Shown piece after piece: positions 25,589-33,329 of a stretch of DNA of 64,000 bases. The DNA is from DASRDZ01 sp035569495. Lineage in GTDB: Bacteria; Chloroflexota; Dormibacteria; Aeolococcales; Aeolococcaceae. The position numbers and the translations under genes were made by a program. The notes beneath the pieces were generated by a model. The model made no database searches. It was not told the DNA's origin and worked only from the letters and a program-made list of their open reading frames with translations. Every line of letters begins with the position of its first letter. Within the stretch, counting starts at the first letter, position 1. The stretch is from the NCBI GenBank assembly GCA_035569495.1, contig DATMMX010000032.1:49574-113573 (forward strand), written 5' to 3'.

Positions 25589-26467
25589 ATGCGTTCGCAC
25601 CTCATCAACAGGCTGCGCGCCACCGCGGTCGCGGTCGGCGTCACCGCCACGCTGGCGTTCTCGCTCTCCGGGGGTGCCCCGGCATCCGCGGGGGACGGCG
25701 CGCCGTATCTCGCCCTCGGCGACAGCGTCGTCTTCGGTTACATCACCCACGACGCCTTCGCCTATGTCAATCCGGACAACTTCATCGGCTACCCGCAGGT
25801 GGTCGGTGCCGCGCGGCACCTCGACGTCAGCAACGCGGCCTGCCCCGGCGAGGCCACCGGCGGCTTCATCTCATCGACCGGGACCGACAACGGCTGCCGC
25901 ACGTTCCGCGCCCACTTCCCGCTGCACGTCTCGTACCCGGGCACGCAGGAGGCGTACGCGCTGGCCTTCCTCGGCGCGCATCCCAACACCAAGCTGGTGA
26001 GCGTCAGCCTGGGTGCCAACGACCTCTTCGTGCTGCAATCCTCCTGTGCCGCCGCGCTCAACCCGCCGCTGTGCATCGCCAACGGCCTGTCCGGCGCGCT
26101 CGGCACCATCGCCGCAAACATGAACAGCATTCTCGGCGCCATCCGCGCCACCGGCTTCCACGGCACGCTCGTGGTGGTCAACTACTACTCGTTGGACTAC
26201 GCCGACGCCGCGGGCACCGGCTTGACCGGGCTGCTCAACGGCGCGCTGACCGGCACGGCCGCGGCCCACGGCGCGGTGGTTGCCGACGTCTTCTCCGCGT
26301 TCCAGGGGGCGGCGACGCCCGCGGGCGGGCACACCTGCGTCGCGGGCCTGCTCAACGGCAGCCCCAGCAACCCCACCGGCTGCGACGTGCATCCCAGCAT
26401 CACCGGCCAGAACCTGATCGCGCAGACCGTGCTGCGCACCTTCGACGCGGCCCGCGCCGGGGACTGA
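25589..26467 (+). CDS. Secreted SGNH/GDSL hydrolase
   Basis: The protein is 292 residues with a signal peptide ending at PASAGDG. The block I motif YLALGDSVVFGY carries the catalytic Ser; LGANDLF is the GxND block (oxyanion Asn); DVHPS near the C-terminus is the Asp-x-x-His block. This is a complete esterase/lipase active site of the SGNH family. Substrate could be an acyl lipid or acetylated polysaccharide. GGGGGAA precedes the ATG. It is monocistronic, with its own promoter. Confidence 0.88.
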   Translation: MRSHLINRLRATAVAVGVTATLAFSLSGGAPASAGDGAPYLALGDSVVFGYITHDAFAYVNPDNFIGYPQVVGAARHLDVSNAACPGEATGGFISSTGTDNGCRTFRAHFPLHVSYPGTQEAYALAFLGAHPNTKLVSVSLGANDLFVLQSSCAAALNPPLCIANGLSGALGTIAANMNSILGAIRATGFHGTLVVVNYYSLDYADAAGTGLTGLLNGALTGTAAAHGAVVADVFSAFQGAATPAGGHTCVAGLLNGSPSNPTGCDVHPSITGQNLIAQTVLRTFDAARAGD

Positions 26468-26494
26468 CCCGAGCGCCGAGCGGAGCGCGCCCGC

Positions 26495-26500
26495 TACCGT
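26495..26500 (+). promoter_or_regulatory. TACCGT -10 box, probable leaderless start
   Basis: TACCGT ends exactly 7 bases before the GTG at 26508, the distance expected if transcription starts at the start codon. A GAGG precedes the GTG but is too close (no spacer) to act as a ribosome site. Confidence 0.5.
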
Positions 26501-26507
26501 TGTCGAG

Positions 26508-27278
26508 GTGACCGAGCCCACGGTGCACGTCGAGCGCAAGGCGGGCGTGCTCTGGCTGCGCCTGCACCATCCCGCGACGCGCAACGCGCTGTCGGTGGAC
26601 GACCTGGTCACCCTCGACACCGCGCTGCGCGACGAGGCGCACCATCCCCAGGTGCGTTGCGTGGTGCTCACCGGGCACGAGCCGGGCTCCTTCTGCTCAG
26701 GACTGCGCCTCGACGGCAGCGCCGCGGGCGACATGCAGTCGGGCCGCGCCAAGGAGGCGGCCGACGAGCTGTTCGCACTGCTGCCGAGCATCCCCGTGCC
26801 GACGGTGGCGGTGGTCGACGGTCCCGCCCTGGGCGCGGGCTGCGAGCTGGCCCTGCGCTGCGACCTGCGCATCGCCTCGGACCGGGCCAGCTTCGGGATT
26901 CCCGCGGCACGGCTGGGGATTCCCTACACGCCGCCCAGCGTCGAGTTCCTCACCCGGCGCTTCGGGCAGCCCGCGGTGGCGTGGCTGTTCTACGCGAGCC
27001 CGCGCGTCGAGGCGGCCGACGCGCTGCGGCTGGGACTGGTGCACCAGGTGGTCAACGCACGGCGGCTGCAGAACGCCGCCGCCGAGCTCACTGATCGCAT
27101 CGTCCACTCCGCCCCGCTGGTGCTGCGATTTCTCAAGGCGGCGGTGGCCCACGCGGAGGGCTGCGGCGACGCCGATGTCGTCGCAGCGAGCTACCTCAGC
27201 GCCACCACCAGCGACGACTTCGCCGAGACGCTGCGCGCCATCGCCGAGCACCGCGACCCCGAGTTCACCGGGCAGTAG
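26508..27278 (+). CDS. Enoyl-CoA hydratase/isomerase superfamily protein (non-canonical active site)
   Basis: The protein is 256 residues with the crotonase fold. The CoA/oxyanion motifs are present: GSFCSGLRLDG and DGPALGAGCELALRCDLRIAS. At the two catalytic Glu positions of classical hydratases the sequence reads IPAARLG (Ala) and AVAWLFY (Trp), so ordinary hydration of enoyl-CoA is unlikely. An isomerase, dehalogenase-like, or other crotonase reaction is more plausible. It starts at GTG 26508 and is probably leaderless. It converges with an MFS exporter. Confidence 0.83.
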   Translation: MTEPTVHVERKAGVLWLRLHHPATRNALSVDDLVTLDTALRDEAHHPQVRCVVLTGHEPGSFCSGLRLDGSAAGDMQSGRAKEAADELFALLPSIPVPTVAVVDGPALGAGCELALRCDLRIASDRASFGIPAARLGIPYTPPSVEFLTRRFGQPAVAWLFYASPRVEAADALRLGLVHQVVNARRLQNAAAELTDRIVHSAPLVLRFLKAAVAHAEGCGDADVVAASYLSATTSDDFAETLRAIAEHRDPEFTGQ

Positions 27279-27290
27279 GCCGGGCTCTGC

Positions 27291-28754
27291 TCAGGCCGCC
27301 TCGGCGTTTTCGACAGGCTGGGCCACATCTCGGGCACGGATGATGGTGATCAGCAGCACCGCGCCGAGGGCGAGCAGACCGGCGCCGAGGTAGAAGGCGA
27401 GCCGGAAGCCGTCGACCACCGCCGTGGCGTGGCCCGCCCCGCCGCTGAGCAGCGAGCTGGTGCGGTCGGCGGCGACGGTGGCGAGGATGGCCAGGCCGAG
27501 CGCCCCGCCCACCTGTTGCGAGGTGTTGAACACCCCGGAGGCGAGCCCGGCGTCGTCCTTGTCGATGCCGCTGGTGGCGATCACCGTCAGCGGCACGAAG
27601 GTCAGGCCCATGCCGATCGACATCACCACCAGCCCCGGCAGCATCTGGGTGAGGTAGCTGCCGTCGGCGGTGATGCGCGTGGTCAGCAGCATGCCGGCGG
27701 CGGCGATGCACAGGCCGGTGATGGTCACCGTGCGCGGGTTGGTGCGCCGGATGAAGCCCTGGGCCAGCCCCGAGCCGGCGCCGATGCCGACGGTCACCGG
27801 CAGGAAGGCGACGCCCGCCTTGAGCGGGCTGAAGCCGAGGATCTGCTGCACGTACAGCGTCGAGAAGAAGAACAGCGCGTACATGCCGCCGACCACCAGC
27901 AGCAGCGCCAGGTTGGCGCTGAGCAGGGTGCGCACCCGGAAGATGCCGAGCCGGATCAGCGGCGCGTGGTAGCGCGACTCGATGGCCACGAAGGCGGCCA
28001 GCAGGGCCACGGCGACGGCGGCGAGACCGAAGGTGATCCCCGACACCCAGCCGTTGGACTGGGCGCTGACGATGGCGTAGACCAGCACGGTGAGCCCGCC
28101 GGTGACCGTCAGCGCGCCCCAGATGTCGAGCCCCGGCTTGACATTCTCGGCCTTCGAGTTCGGGACGAACCTGGCTGAAAGAACGAAGGCGGCGACCCCG
28201 ATGGGCACGTTGACGAAAAAGATCCACTGCCACGACACCAGGTCGGTGAGCACGCCGCCGAGGATCAGTCCGAAGGCGCTGCCGCCCGCCGCGATCGCGC
28301 CCCACACGCCCAGCGCGCGAGTGCGCTCGCGCCCCTCGGGGAAGGTCGCGATGATGATCGACAGCGCCGCGGGCGAGACCAGCGCGCCGCCGAGCCCCTG
28401 CAGGGCGCGCCCGGCGATCAGCATGGAGGGGTTCTGCGCCAGTCCGTTGAGCAGCGACGCGCCTGAGAAGACGGCGACACCGATGAGGAACAGCCGCTGC
28501 CTGCCGAACAGGTCGGCGGCGCGCCCGCCGAGGAGCAGGAAGCCGCCGAAGATCAGCAGGTAGGAGTTGAGCACCCACTGCAGGTTGGCGGGGGAGAAGC
28601 CCAGGCCCTTCTCGATGGCGGGCAGGGCGACGTTCACGATGGTCGCGTCGAGCACCACCATGAACTGGGCGATGCAGACCAGCACCAGCACCACCCAGCG
28701 GTTGGACGAGCCGCGCATCGGGGTGGGGGTGGCGGCAGCGCGCGCTGTCGTCAT
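27291..28754 (-). CDS. MFS drug exporter, DHA2 (EmrB/QacA) family
   Basis: The protein is 487 residues with about 14 membrane helices. It has the signatures of 14-helix H+ antiporters: VVLDATIVNVALPAI in helix 1, LGGRAADLFGRQR (motif A) between helices 2 and 3, and GGSAFGLILGGVL (motif C, antiporter) in helix 5. It probably exports lipophilic cations or antibiotics. ATG 28754 has GGAGG about 10 bases upstream. No regulator gene adjoins it. Confidence 0.9.
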   Translation of the reverse strand: MTTARAAATPTPMRGSSNRWVVLVLVCIAQFMVVLDATIVNVALPAIEKGLGFSPANLQWVLNSYLLIFGGFLLLGGRAADLFGRQRLFLIGVAVFSGASLLNGLAQNPSMLIAGRALQGLGGALVSPAALSIIIATFPEGRERTRALGVWGAIAAGGSAFGLILGGVLTDLVSWQWIFFVNVPIGVAAFVLSARFVPNSKAENVKPGLDIWGALTVTGGLTVLVYAIVSAQSNGWVSGITFGLAAVAVALLAAFVAIESRYHAPLIRLGIFRVRTLLSANLALLLVVGGMYALFFFSTLYVQQILGFSPLKAGVAFLPVTVGIGAGSGLAQGFIRRTNPRTVTITGLCIAAAGMLLTTRITADGSYLTQMLPGLVVMSIGMGLTFVPLTVIATSGIDKDDAGLASGVFNTSQQVGGALGLAILATVAADRTSSLLSGGAGHATAVVDGFRLAFYLGAGLLALGAVLLITIIRARDVAQPVENAEAA

Positions 28755-28858
28755 GCTCGCGGGGGCCTCCGGGGATGGGGTGGATGGGGCTGCGGAGCCC
28801 CACCCTACCAGGCGTCCCGCCGCCGCGGAACCGGCGTTGACAGCAGTGCTGTCGGGAT

Positions 28859-30988
28859 TCAGGACCCCGAACCGGATGTCAGGTCGTACAGCGTTGTGCC
28901 GTCGACGGTGGTCGCCGCGAAGTTCGCCTGCACCCACGATGCGATCGCTGTCGAGCTGCTCGACGCGCCCACCCCGGGACCGCCGCCGCGGCCGCCGGCG
29001 ATGAAGTAGTGGATCTGGCCGCCGGCCACGAGTCGTTGGAACTGCTGCAGCGTCGGGGTGGGGTCGGTGCCGTTGAAGCCCCCGATGGCGAGGATGGGGT
29101 CGTTGGTGGCGAGCTGATAGCCGGCGGCGGAGTTTGCGCCGACAGTGGCAGCAACCCAGGTGTACCGCGAGGCGTCCTGCTGCAGTGCAGCGGTCACCCG
29201 CGGGCTCGGGTTGCTGCCGAAGAGCAGGCCACCGCCAGGCCCACCCGCCACCCCATTTGCACCGCCGCCGCCACCGCCCGGCCCACCCACCACCCCACCT
29301 GCGCCGCCGCCTGGAAAGCCGCCACCGGGGCCGCCGCCAAACCCGAACCCGCCGCGGGGACCACCGTTGCCACCAGGGAAGCCGGGGAATCCGCCGGCGG
29401 AACCCGGGACACCGCCCCCACCGAAGGCCCGCGCCCCGCCTAGCCCACCACCCACCACCGCCGGCCCCGCACTCGGAATCGCCCCCGCATGCGCGTTCAC
29501 CACCGTATCCACCGTATACGCCGCCGGCCCGGCCCCCGCCGCCAACAACGCCACAGCACCCATCACCACCACCACCGACCCCCGCCCCACCCGCGGCAGC
29601 CCCAGCAACACCAGCGCCGCACCAACGCCGCCCACAACAACCCCAACCCGCAACCACGGCATCCAATCCGGACTGCGATCCAACAACGCATACGCCCACC
29701 CGGCGGTCCCCACCAGCGCCACCTCCAGCACCCCCCGTGCCCACAGCTCCGCACGCCTCCGCCAGAGCATGGCGACAACAATCCCCACCACCGCCCCGAT
29801 CGCCGGCGCCAGCGCCACCGTGTAGTACGGATGAATGATCCCCGCTGCATAGCTGAACACCAGCGCAGTCACCACCAACCACCCGCCCCACATCACCAGC
29901 GCCGCCCGCGCCCGATTGGTCCGCGGTGCCCGCCTGGTCACCCACAGCCCCACACCGAGCAGCAGCAATGACGCCGGCAACAACCACGACACCTGCCCGC
30001 CGAAGTTGCCGAGGAACAGCCGATCCCACCCCGTCGGCCCCCACGGCGACGCACCCGCCGCAGCGCCCGGCCCGCCGCCGATCACACTGCCCGTCTCATT
30101 GCCACTGATCCGGCCAAAGCCGTTGTAGCCGAAGATCAGATTGAGCAGAGAGTTATCCTGCGAGCCACCGATGTACGGCCGCGACGAAGCCGGGATGAGC
30201 TGCACGATCGCCACCCACCACCCCGACGCCACCAGCAGCGCACCGGTCGCCGCCAGCAGATGCAGCAACCGCCGGCGCAATGGCACCGGCGCCGCCAGCA
30301 GGTACACCCCCGCCAGGGCGGGCAACACGAGAAACGCCTGCAGCATCTTGGTGAGAAACCCGGTGCCGACAAGCGACGCCGACAGCACCAACCACCACAC
30401 GCTTCCCTTCTCCAGCGCGCGCGTCGTCGCATACGCGGCGGCGACGAGCAGCAGCACCAGCAGCGCGTCGGGATTGTTGAAGCGGAACATCAGCGCGGCC
30501 ACCGGCGTCAGCGCCATCACCGCCCCCGCCATCAGCGCCGCGCCGGGCGAGAACCAGCGCCGCACCGTGGCGTAGAGCAGCCCCACCGCGGCGACGCCCT
30601 CCAGCGCCTGCGGCACCAGGAGGCTCCACGAGTTGACCCCGAAGATGCGCGCCGAGATGTCCATCACCCACAGCGAGGCGGGCGGCTTGTCGACGGTGAT
30701 GAAGCTGGCGGCGTCGAAGGAGCCGAAGAAGAACGCCTTCCAGCTCGTGCTGCCCGCCTGCACCGCGGCCGAGTAGAACGAGTTGGCCCACCCCGACGCG
30801 CCCAGGTTCCACAGGTAGAGCAGCGCGGTCACGCCGAGCAGGGCGAGCAGGCTGGGCCGCACCCACGCCGGATCGGCGACGCTGCCGCGAACCAGGCCAC
30901 GCAGTCGTCCGGCGGCACCGCTGCGCGCTCGGCCGGCGGGGCGGTCGTGCGCCACGGGTGCGTCGGGAGAGTGCAGGGTTGTGGTCAT
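28859..30988 (-). CDS. GT39-type membrane glycosyltransferase (ArnT/PMT/YkcB-like)
   Basis: The protein is 709 residues. The N-terminal 450 residues hold about 11-12 helices. The family's first-loop acid is in NSFYSAAVQAGSTSWKAFF and FITVDKPPASLWVMD (DKPP is typical). A later stretch carries FRFNNPDALLVLL and NLIFGYNGFGR. It uses a polyprenyl-phosphate sugar donor to glycosylate a lipid or protein outside the membrane. A very Gly/Pro-rich linker of about 100 residues (bases about 29190-29460) separates it from a C-terminal alpha/beta domain (PILAIGGFNGTDPTPTLQQF). Start ATG 30988 is preferred; GTG 31012 is possible. Confidence 0.85.
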   Translation of the reverse strand: MTTTLHSPDAPVAHDRPAGRARSGAAGRLRGLVRGSVADPAWVRPSLLALLGVTALLYLWNLGASGWANSFYSAAVQAGSTSWKAFFFGSFDAASFITVDKPPASLWVMDISARIFGVNSWSLLVPQALEGVAAVGLLYATVRRWFSPGAALMAGAVMALTPVAALMFRFNNPDALLVLLLVAAAYATTRALEKGSVWWLVLSASLVGTGFLTKMLQAFLVLPALAGVYLLAAPVPLRRRLLHLLAATGALLVASGWWVAIVQLIPASSRPYIGGSQDNSLLNLIFGYNGFGRISGNETGSVIGGGPGAAAGASPWGPTGWDRLFLGNFGGQVSWLLPASLLLLGVGLWVTRRAPRTNRARAALVMWGGWLVVTALVFSYAAGIIHPYYTVALAPAIGAVVGIVVAMLWRRRAELWARGVLEVALVGTAGWAYALLDRSPDWMPWLRVGVVVGGVGAALVLLGLPRVGRGSVVVVMGAVALLAAGAGPAAYTVDTVVNAHAGAIPSAGPAVVGGGLGGARAFGGGGVPGSAGGFPGFPGGNGGPRGGFGFGGGPGGGFPGGGAGGVVGGPGGGGGGANGVAGGPGGGLLFGSNPSPRVTAALQQDASRYTWVAATVGANSAAGYQLATNDPILAIGGFNGTDPTPTLQQFQRLVAGGQIHYFIAGGRGGGPGVGASSSSTAIASWVQANFAATTVDGTTLYDLTSGSGS

Positions 30989-31072
30989 GGACGGCAGTTT
31001 CGGTGCGGCCACTGGGACAACCTGCAGCGGCCGCTGGGAGGTCGCTGGGAAACGCGACGGGGCAGAGCTCGC

Positions 31073-32272
31073 CTAGGCGGCGCGGTAGATGTGCGCCGTG
31101 TCCGACCAGTAGAGGGCGTGGTCGGGGCCCTGCTTGACGTCGAGGGTGCACGTCGAGGGACCGCCCGACACGGAGCCGTGCGGGCTGCCCGGGGTGAACA
31201 CCAGCATGCCGCGCGTGAAGCTGCAGAACACGATGTGCCCCGCGTACGCGGCGGGGCCCGCGGCGTCCACGAAGGTCACGCCGGTCGGCACCACGGTGCT
31301 GTTCTCGCTGCTCCAGTCCGGACCGGGCTGGCCCGCGGGACACGACGAGGTCGCCAGCGGATGCGCGTATCCGTAGCAGTCGGGCCACTGGTAGCCCGTG
31401 CCGCGCTGCACCGACGCGTAGAAGAGGTCGTAGCCGGTGCTCGGCGAGCCCGCGTCGGCGGACGGACCGTTGCTGGTCACCGCCATCTGCCCGCTCGGCG
31501 AGATGGCGATGCCGAACGGGTTGCGCAGACCGTAGGCCCACACCGGGTTGGTGGCGCCGAAGGGGTTGTCGGCGGGGACGCTGCCGTCGGTCCGGTAGCG
31601 GAGGATCTTCCCGCGCACGTCGCTGGTGCTCTGCGCCGCCTGCGAGGTGTGCTCTTCACCGAGGGTGACGTAGAGCATGCCGTCGGGACCGATGGCGAGC
31701 CGCCCGCCCTTGTGGCAGCAGTCGCCGCCGGAGGGCAGGGTGATGATCACGTTGGCGTCACCGGCAACACCCGCGCAGTCGCGCCAGCGGATGACGTGCT
31801 GCTGGGTGTAGTTGGCGTCGGAGTAGAAGACGAAGACGAAGCGGTCGGTGGCGAAGTCGGGGCTGATGGCCAGGCCGAGCAGGCCGCGCTCGCTGTAGCC
31901 GCCGCCGCGCTCGGTGGTCACGGTCGAGACCCTGGCGAAGTCATGGGCGGCGCCGTCCTGCCAGACGCGCACGGTTCCTGACCGCTCGGTCCAGAAGAGG
32001 CGGCCGTCGGGGGCGAAGGCGAGGGCGGTGGCGAAGGCGGCGGGGATGGTGCCCTGCGGCGGCGTCTGCGGGCCCACGGCGCAGGGGTTGGCGGTGCCGC
32101 TCGCGGTGGCCGTCGCGGCCGCGGTCGGTGCGGCGGTCGCCGTTGCCGCGGCGGTGGGCGTGGGCCGCGCGGTCGGCGCGGGCGCCGGCGCCGGTGGCGA
32201 TCCGCAGGCGGCCAGCGCCGTGGCGACAGCGCTCAGCAGCAGGGCGAGGCGGCGGGGGAGGGGCCTGGCCAT
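31073..32272 (-). CDS. Glucose/sorbosone dehydrogenase-like lipoprotein (PQQ-type propeller)
   Basis: The protein is 399 residues. The lipoprotein signal ends LAACGS, followed by an Ala/Thr/Pro-rich linker. The mature domain has the GSDH six-bladed propeller motifs LAFAPDGRLFWTERSGTVRV, ERGLLGLAISPDFA, GGRLAIGPDGMLYVTLGE and WAYGLRNPFGIAISPSG. Members oxidise aldoses with PQQ at the outer face of the membrane, although many are not biochemically proven. Start ATG 32272 is preceded 9 bases upstream by TAAGGT, and there is no ribosome site. Confidence 0.85.
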   Translation of the reverse strand: MARPLPRRLALLLSAVATALAACGSPPAPAPAPTARPTPTAAATATAAPTAAATATASGTANPCAVGPQTPPQGTIPAAFATALAFAPDGRLFWTERSGTVRVWQDGAAHDFARVSTVTTERGGGYSERGLLGLAISPDFATDRFVFVFYSDANYTQQHVIRWRDCAGVAGDANVIITLPSGGDCCHKGGRLAIGPDGMLYVTLGEEHTSQAAQSTSDVRGKILRYRTDGSVPADNPFGATNPVWAYGLRNPFGIAISPSGQMAVTSNGPSADAGSPSTGYDLFYASVQRGTGYQWPDCYGYAHPLATSSCPAGQPGPDWSSENSTVVPTGVTFVDAAGPAAYAGHIVFCSFTRGMLVFTPGSPHGSVSGGPSTCTLDVKQGPDHALYWSDTAHIYRAA

Positions 32273-32315
32273 CGGGCCGCCACCTTAGCGCAAGCGGTCC
32301 CGACGCCTGTCGCGA

Positions 32316-33071
32316 CTACGCGGTCAGCAGCCTCCACACCCCGCGCAGGTCGTCCAGCGCGGTGGGCACGATGTCGACGCGCGAGTCGGGGTCGTCCACC
32401 CAGTCGACGGGCACCTCGTGGATGCGCATGCCCATGCGCTGGGCCAGCACCAGCAGCTCGGTGTCAAAGAACCACGATTCATCGCTCACCCGCGGCAGCA
32501 GGGCGCGCGCCGCCTGGGCGCTGATCGCCTTGAAGCCGCACTGAGCGTCGCGGAATCGCGTGCGCAGCGCGGTATGCAGCAGCAGGTTGTAGCTGCGCGA
32601 GATCACCTCGCGCCGGCGACCACGCACCACCCGTGCGCCGGGGGCGAGACGGCTGCCGATGCTCACGTCGCTGTGCCCGGAGAGCAGTGGTGCCACCAGT
32701 GGCAGCAGCGCCTCCAGCCCGGTGGACAGGTCGACATCCATGTAGGCCAGCACTGGCGAATCGCTCTGCGACCACGCGGTGCGCAGCGCGAGCCCGCGTC
32801 CCTTGCGGTCGAGGCGCATGGCCCGGACCTCGGGCACCTCGTCGTGCAGCCGCCGCGCGATCGACCAGGTGCGATCGGTGCTGGCGTTGTCGACGATGGT
32901 GATGCGCGCCGGAAAGGGGAAGCGGCGCATCAGGTGGTCGTGCAGGCGGCGGACGCTGCGCTCCAGGTCGCGCTCCTCGTCGTGCACCGGGACGGCGACG
33001 TCGACCAGCGCCATGCTCGCCGTCGCTCTCGCCGTTCCGGCCAGACCCTGCAGGAACATGTCGGTCGCCAT
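32316..33071 (-). CDS. GT2 glycosyltransferase, dolichyl/polyprenyl-phosphate sugar synthase-like
   Basis: The protein is 251 residues with a GT-A fold: VDVAVPVHDEERDLERSV (nucleotide-binding strand), ITIVDNASTDRTW, AYMDVDLSTGLEALLPL (DxD), SRSYNLLLHTALRTRFRDAQCGFKA and SWFFDTELLVLAQR. This pattern is typical of DPM1/GtrB-like enzymes that load a sugar onto polyprenyl phosphate. The GT39 enzyme at 28859 would be a natural user of that product. ATG 33071 was chosen; a GTG two codons upstream is possible. Confidence 0.83.
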   Translation of the reverse strand: MATDMFLQGLAGTARATASMALVDVAVPVHDEERDLERSVRRLHDHLMRRFPFPARITIVDNASTDRTWSIARRLHDEVPEVRAMRLDRKGRGLALRTAWSQSDSPVLAYMDVDLSTGLEALLPLVAPLLSGHSDVSIGSRLAPGARVVRGRRREVISRSYNLLLHTALRTRFRDAQCGFKAISAQAARALLPRVSDESWFFDTELLVLAQRMGMRIHEVPVDWVDDPDSRVDIVPTALDDLRGVWRLLTA

Positions 33072-33157
33072 GCCCACACTCTCGGCGCGGCCGCTGGGAC
33101 CCGTCCGAACCTTCGCTCAGAGTTGCCTGTGACCCTCGGCCACGCCCGTGCCCGGCG

Positions 33158-33176
33158 GCGCCGCGGAGGCGCCTCC
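33158..33176. repeat. Partial copy of the terminator-like repeat
   Basis: 18 of 19 bases match the hairpin part of the 31-bp element at 12869 and 21533 (one T to G change in the loop), but the T-rich tail is missing. It is followed by a TATCCT box (33183-33188) that may be the -10 of the tRNA-Tyr/tyrS unit. Confidence 0.35.
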
Positions 33177-33241
33177 ATCGGGTATCCTCCACACTCCGTG
33201 GCCGGAGCCACCTCGGCCGCCGCGCCGGCCGGGCCGACCCG

Positions 33242-33318
33242 CCCAGGGTAGCCAAGTGGTCTAAGGCAACGGTCTGTAAAACCGTGTATCGGTGGTTCGA
33301 ATCCACCCCCTGGGACCA
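33242..33318 (+). tRNA. tRNA-Tyr (GTA), archaeal/eukaryal-type, class I
   Basis: A full cloverleaf can be drawn. Acceptor CCCAGGG/CCCTGGG; D arm GCC/GGC with G18-G19; anticodon stem ACGGT/ACCGT with loop CTGTAAA (anticodon GTA at 33276-33278); variable loop only five bases (GTATC); T arm GGTGG/CCACC with loop TTCGAAT; discriminator A; CCA encoded. Bacterial tRNA-Tyr normally has a long variable arm and a G1-C72 pair. This one has C1-G72, A73 and a short loop, the archaeal/eukaryal identity set. It ends 11 bases before the ATG of an archaeal-type TyrRS, so the two probably form one transcript. Confidence 0.95.
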
Positions 33319-33329
33319 GACTCCTCCGC

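Noticed and set aside
29190..29460. Apparent tandem repeats of GGC/CCG units
   Set aside because: They encode the Gly/Pro-rich linker of the GT39 protein; there is no regular spacer, so it is neither a CRISPR array nor a mobile element.
33183..33188. TATCCT as a certain promoter of tRNA-Tyr
   Set aside because: The position is plausible but no -35 can be found, so it is mentioned only as a possibility.
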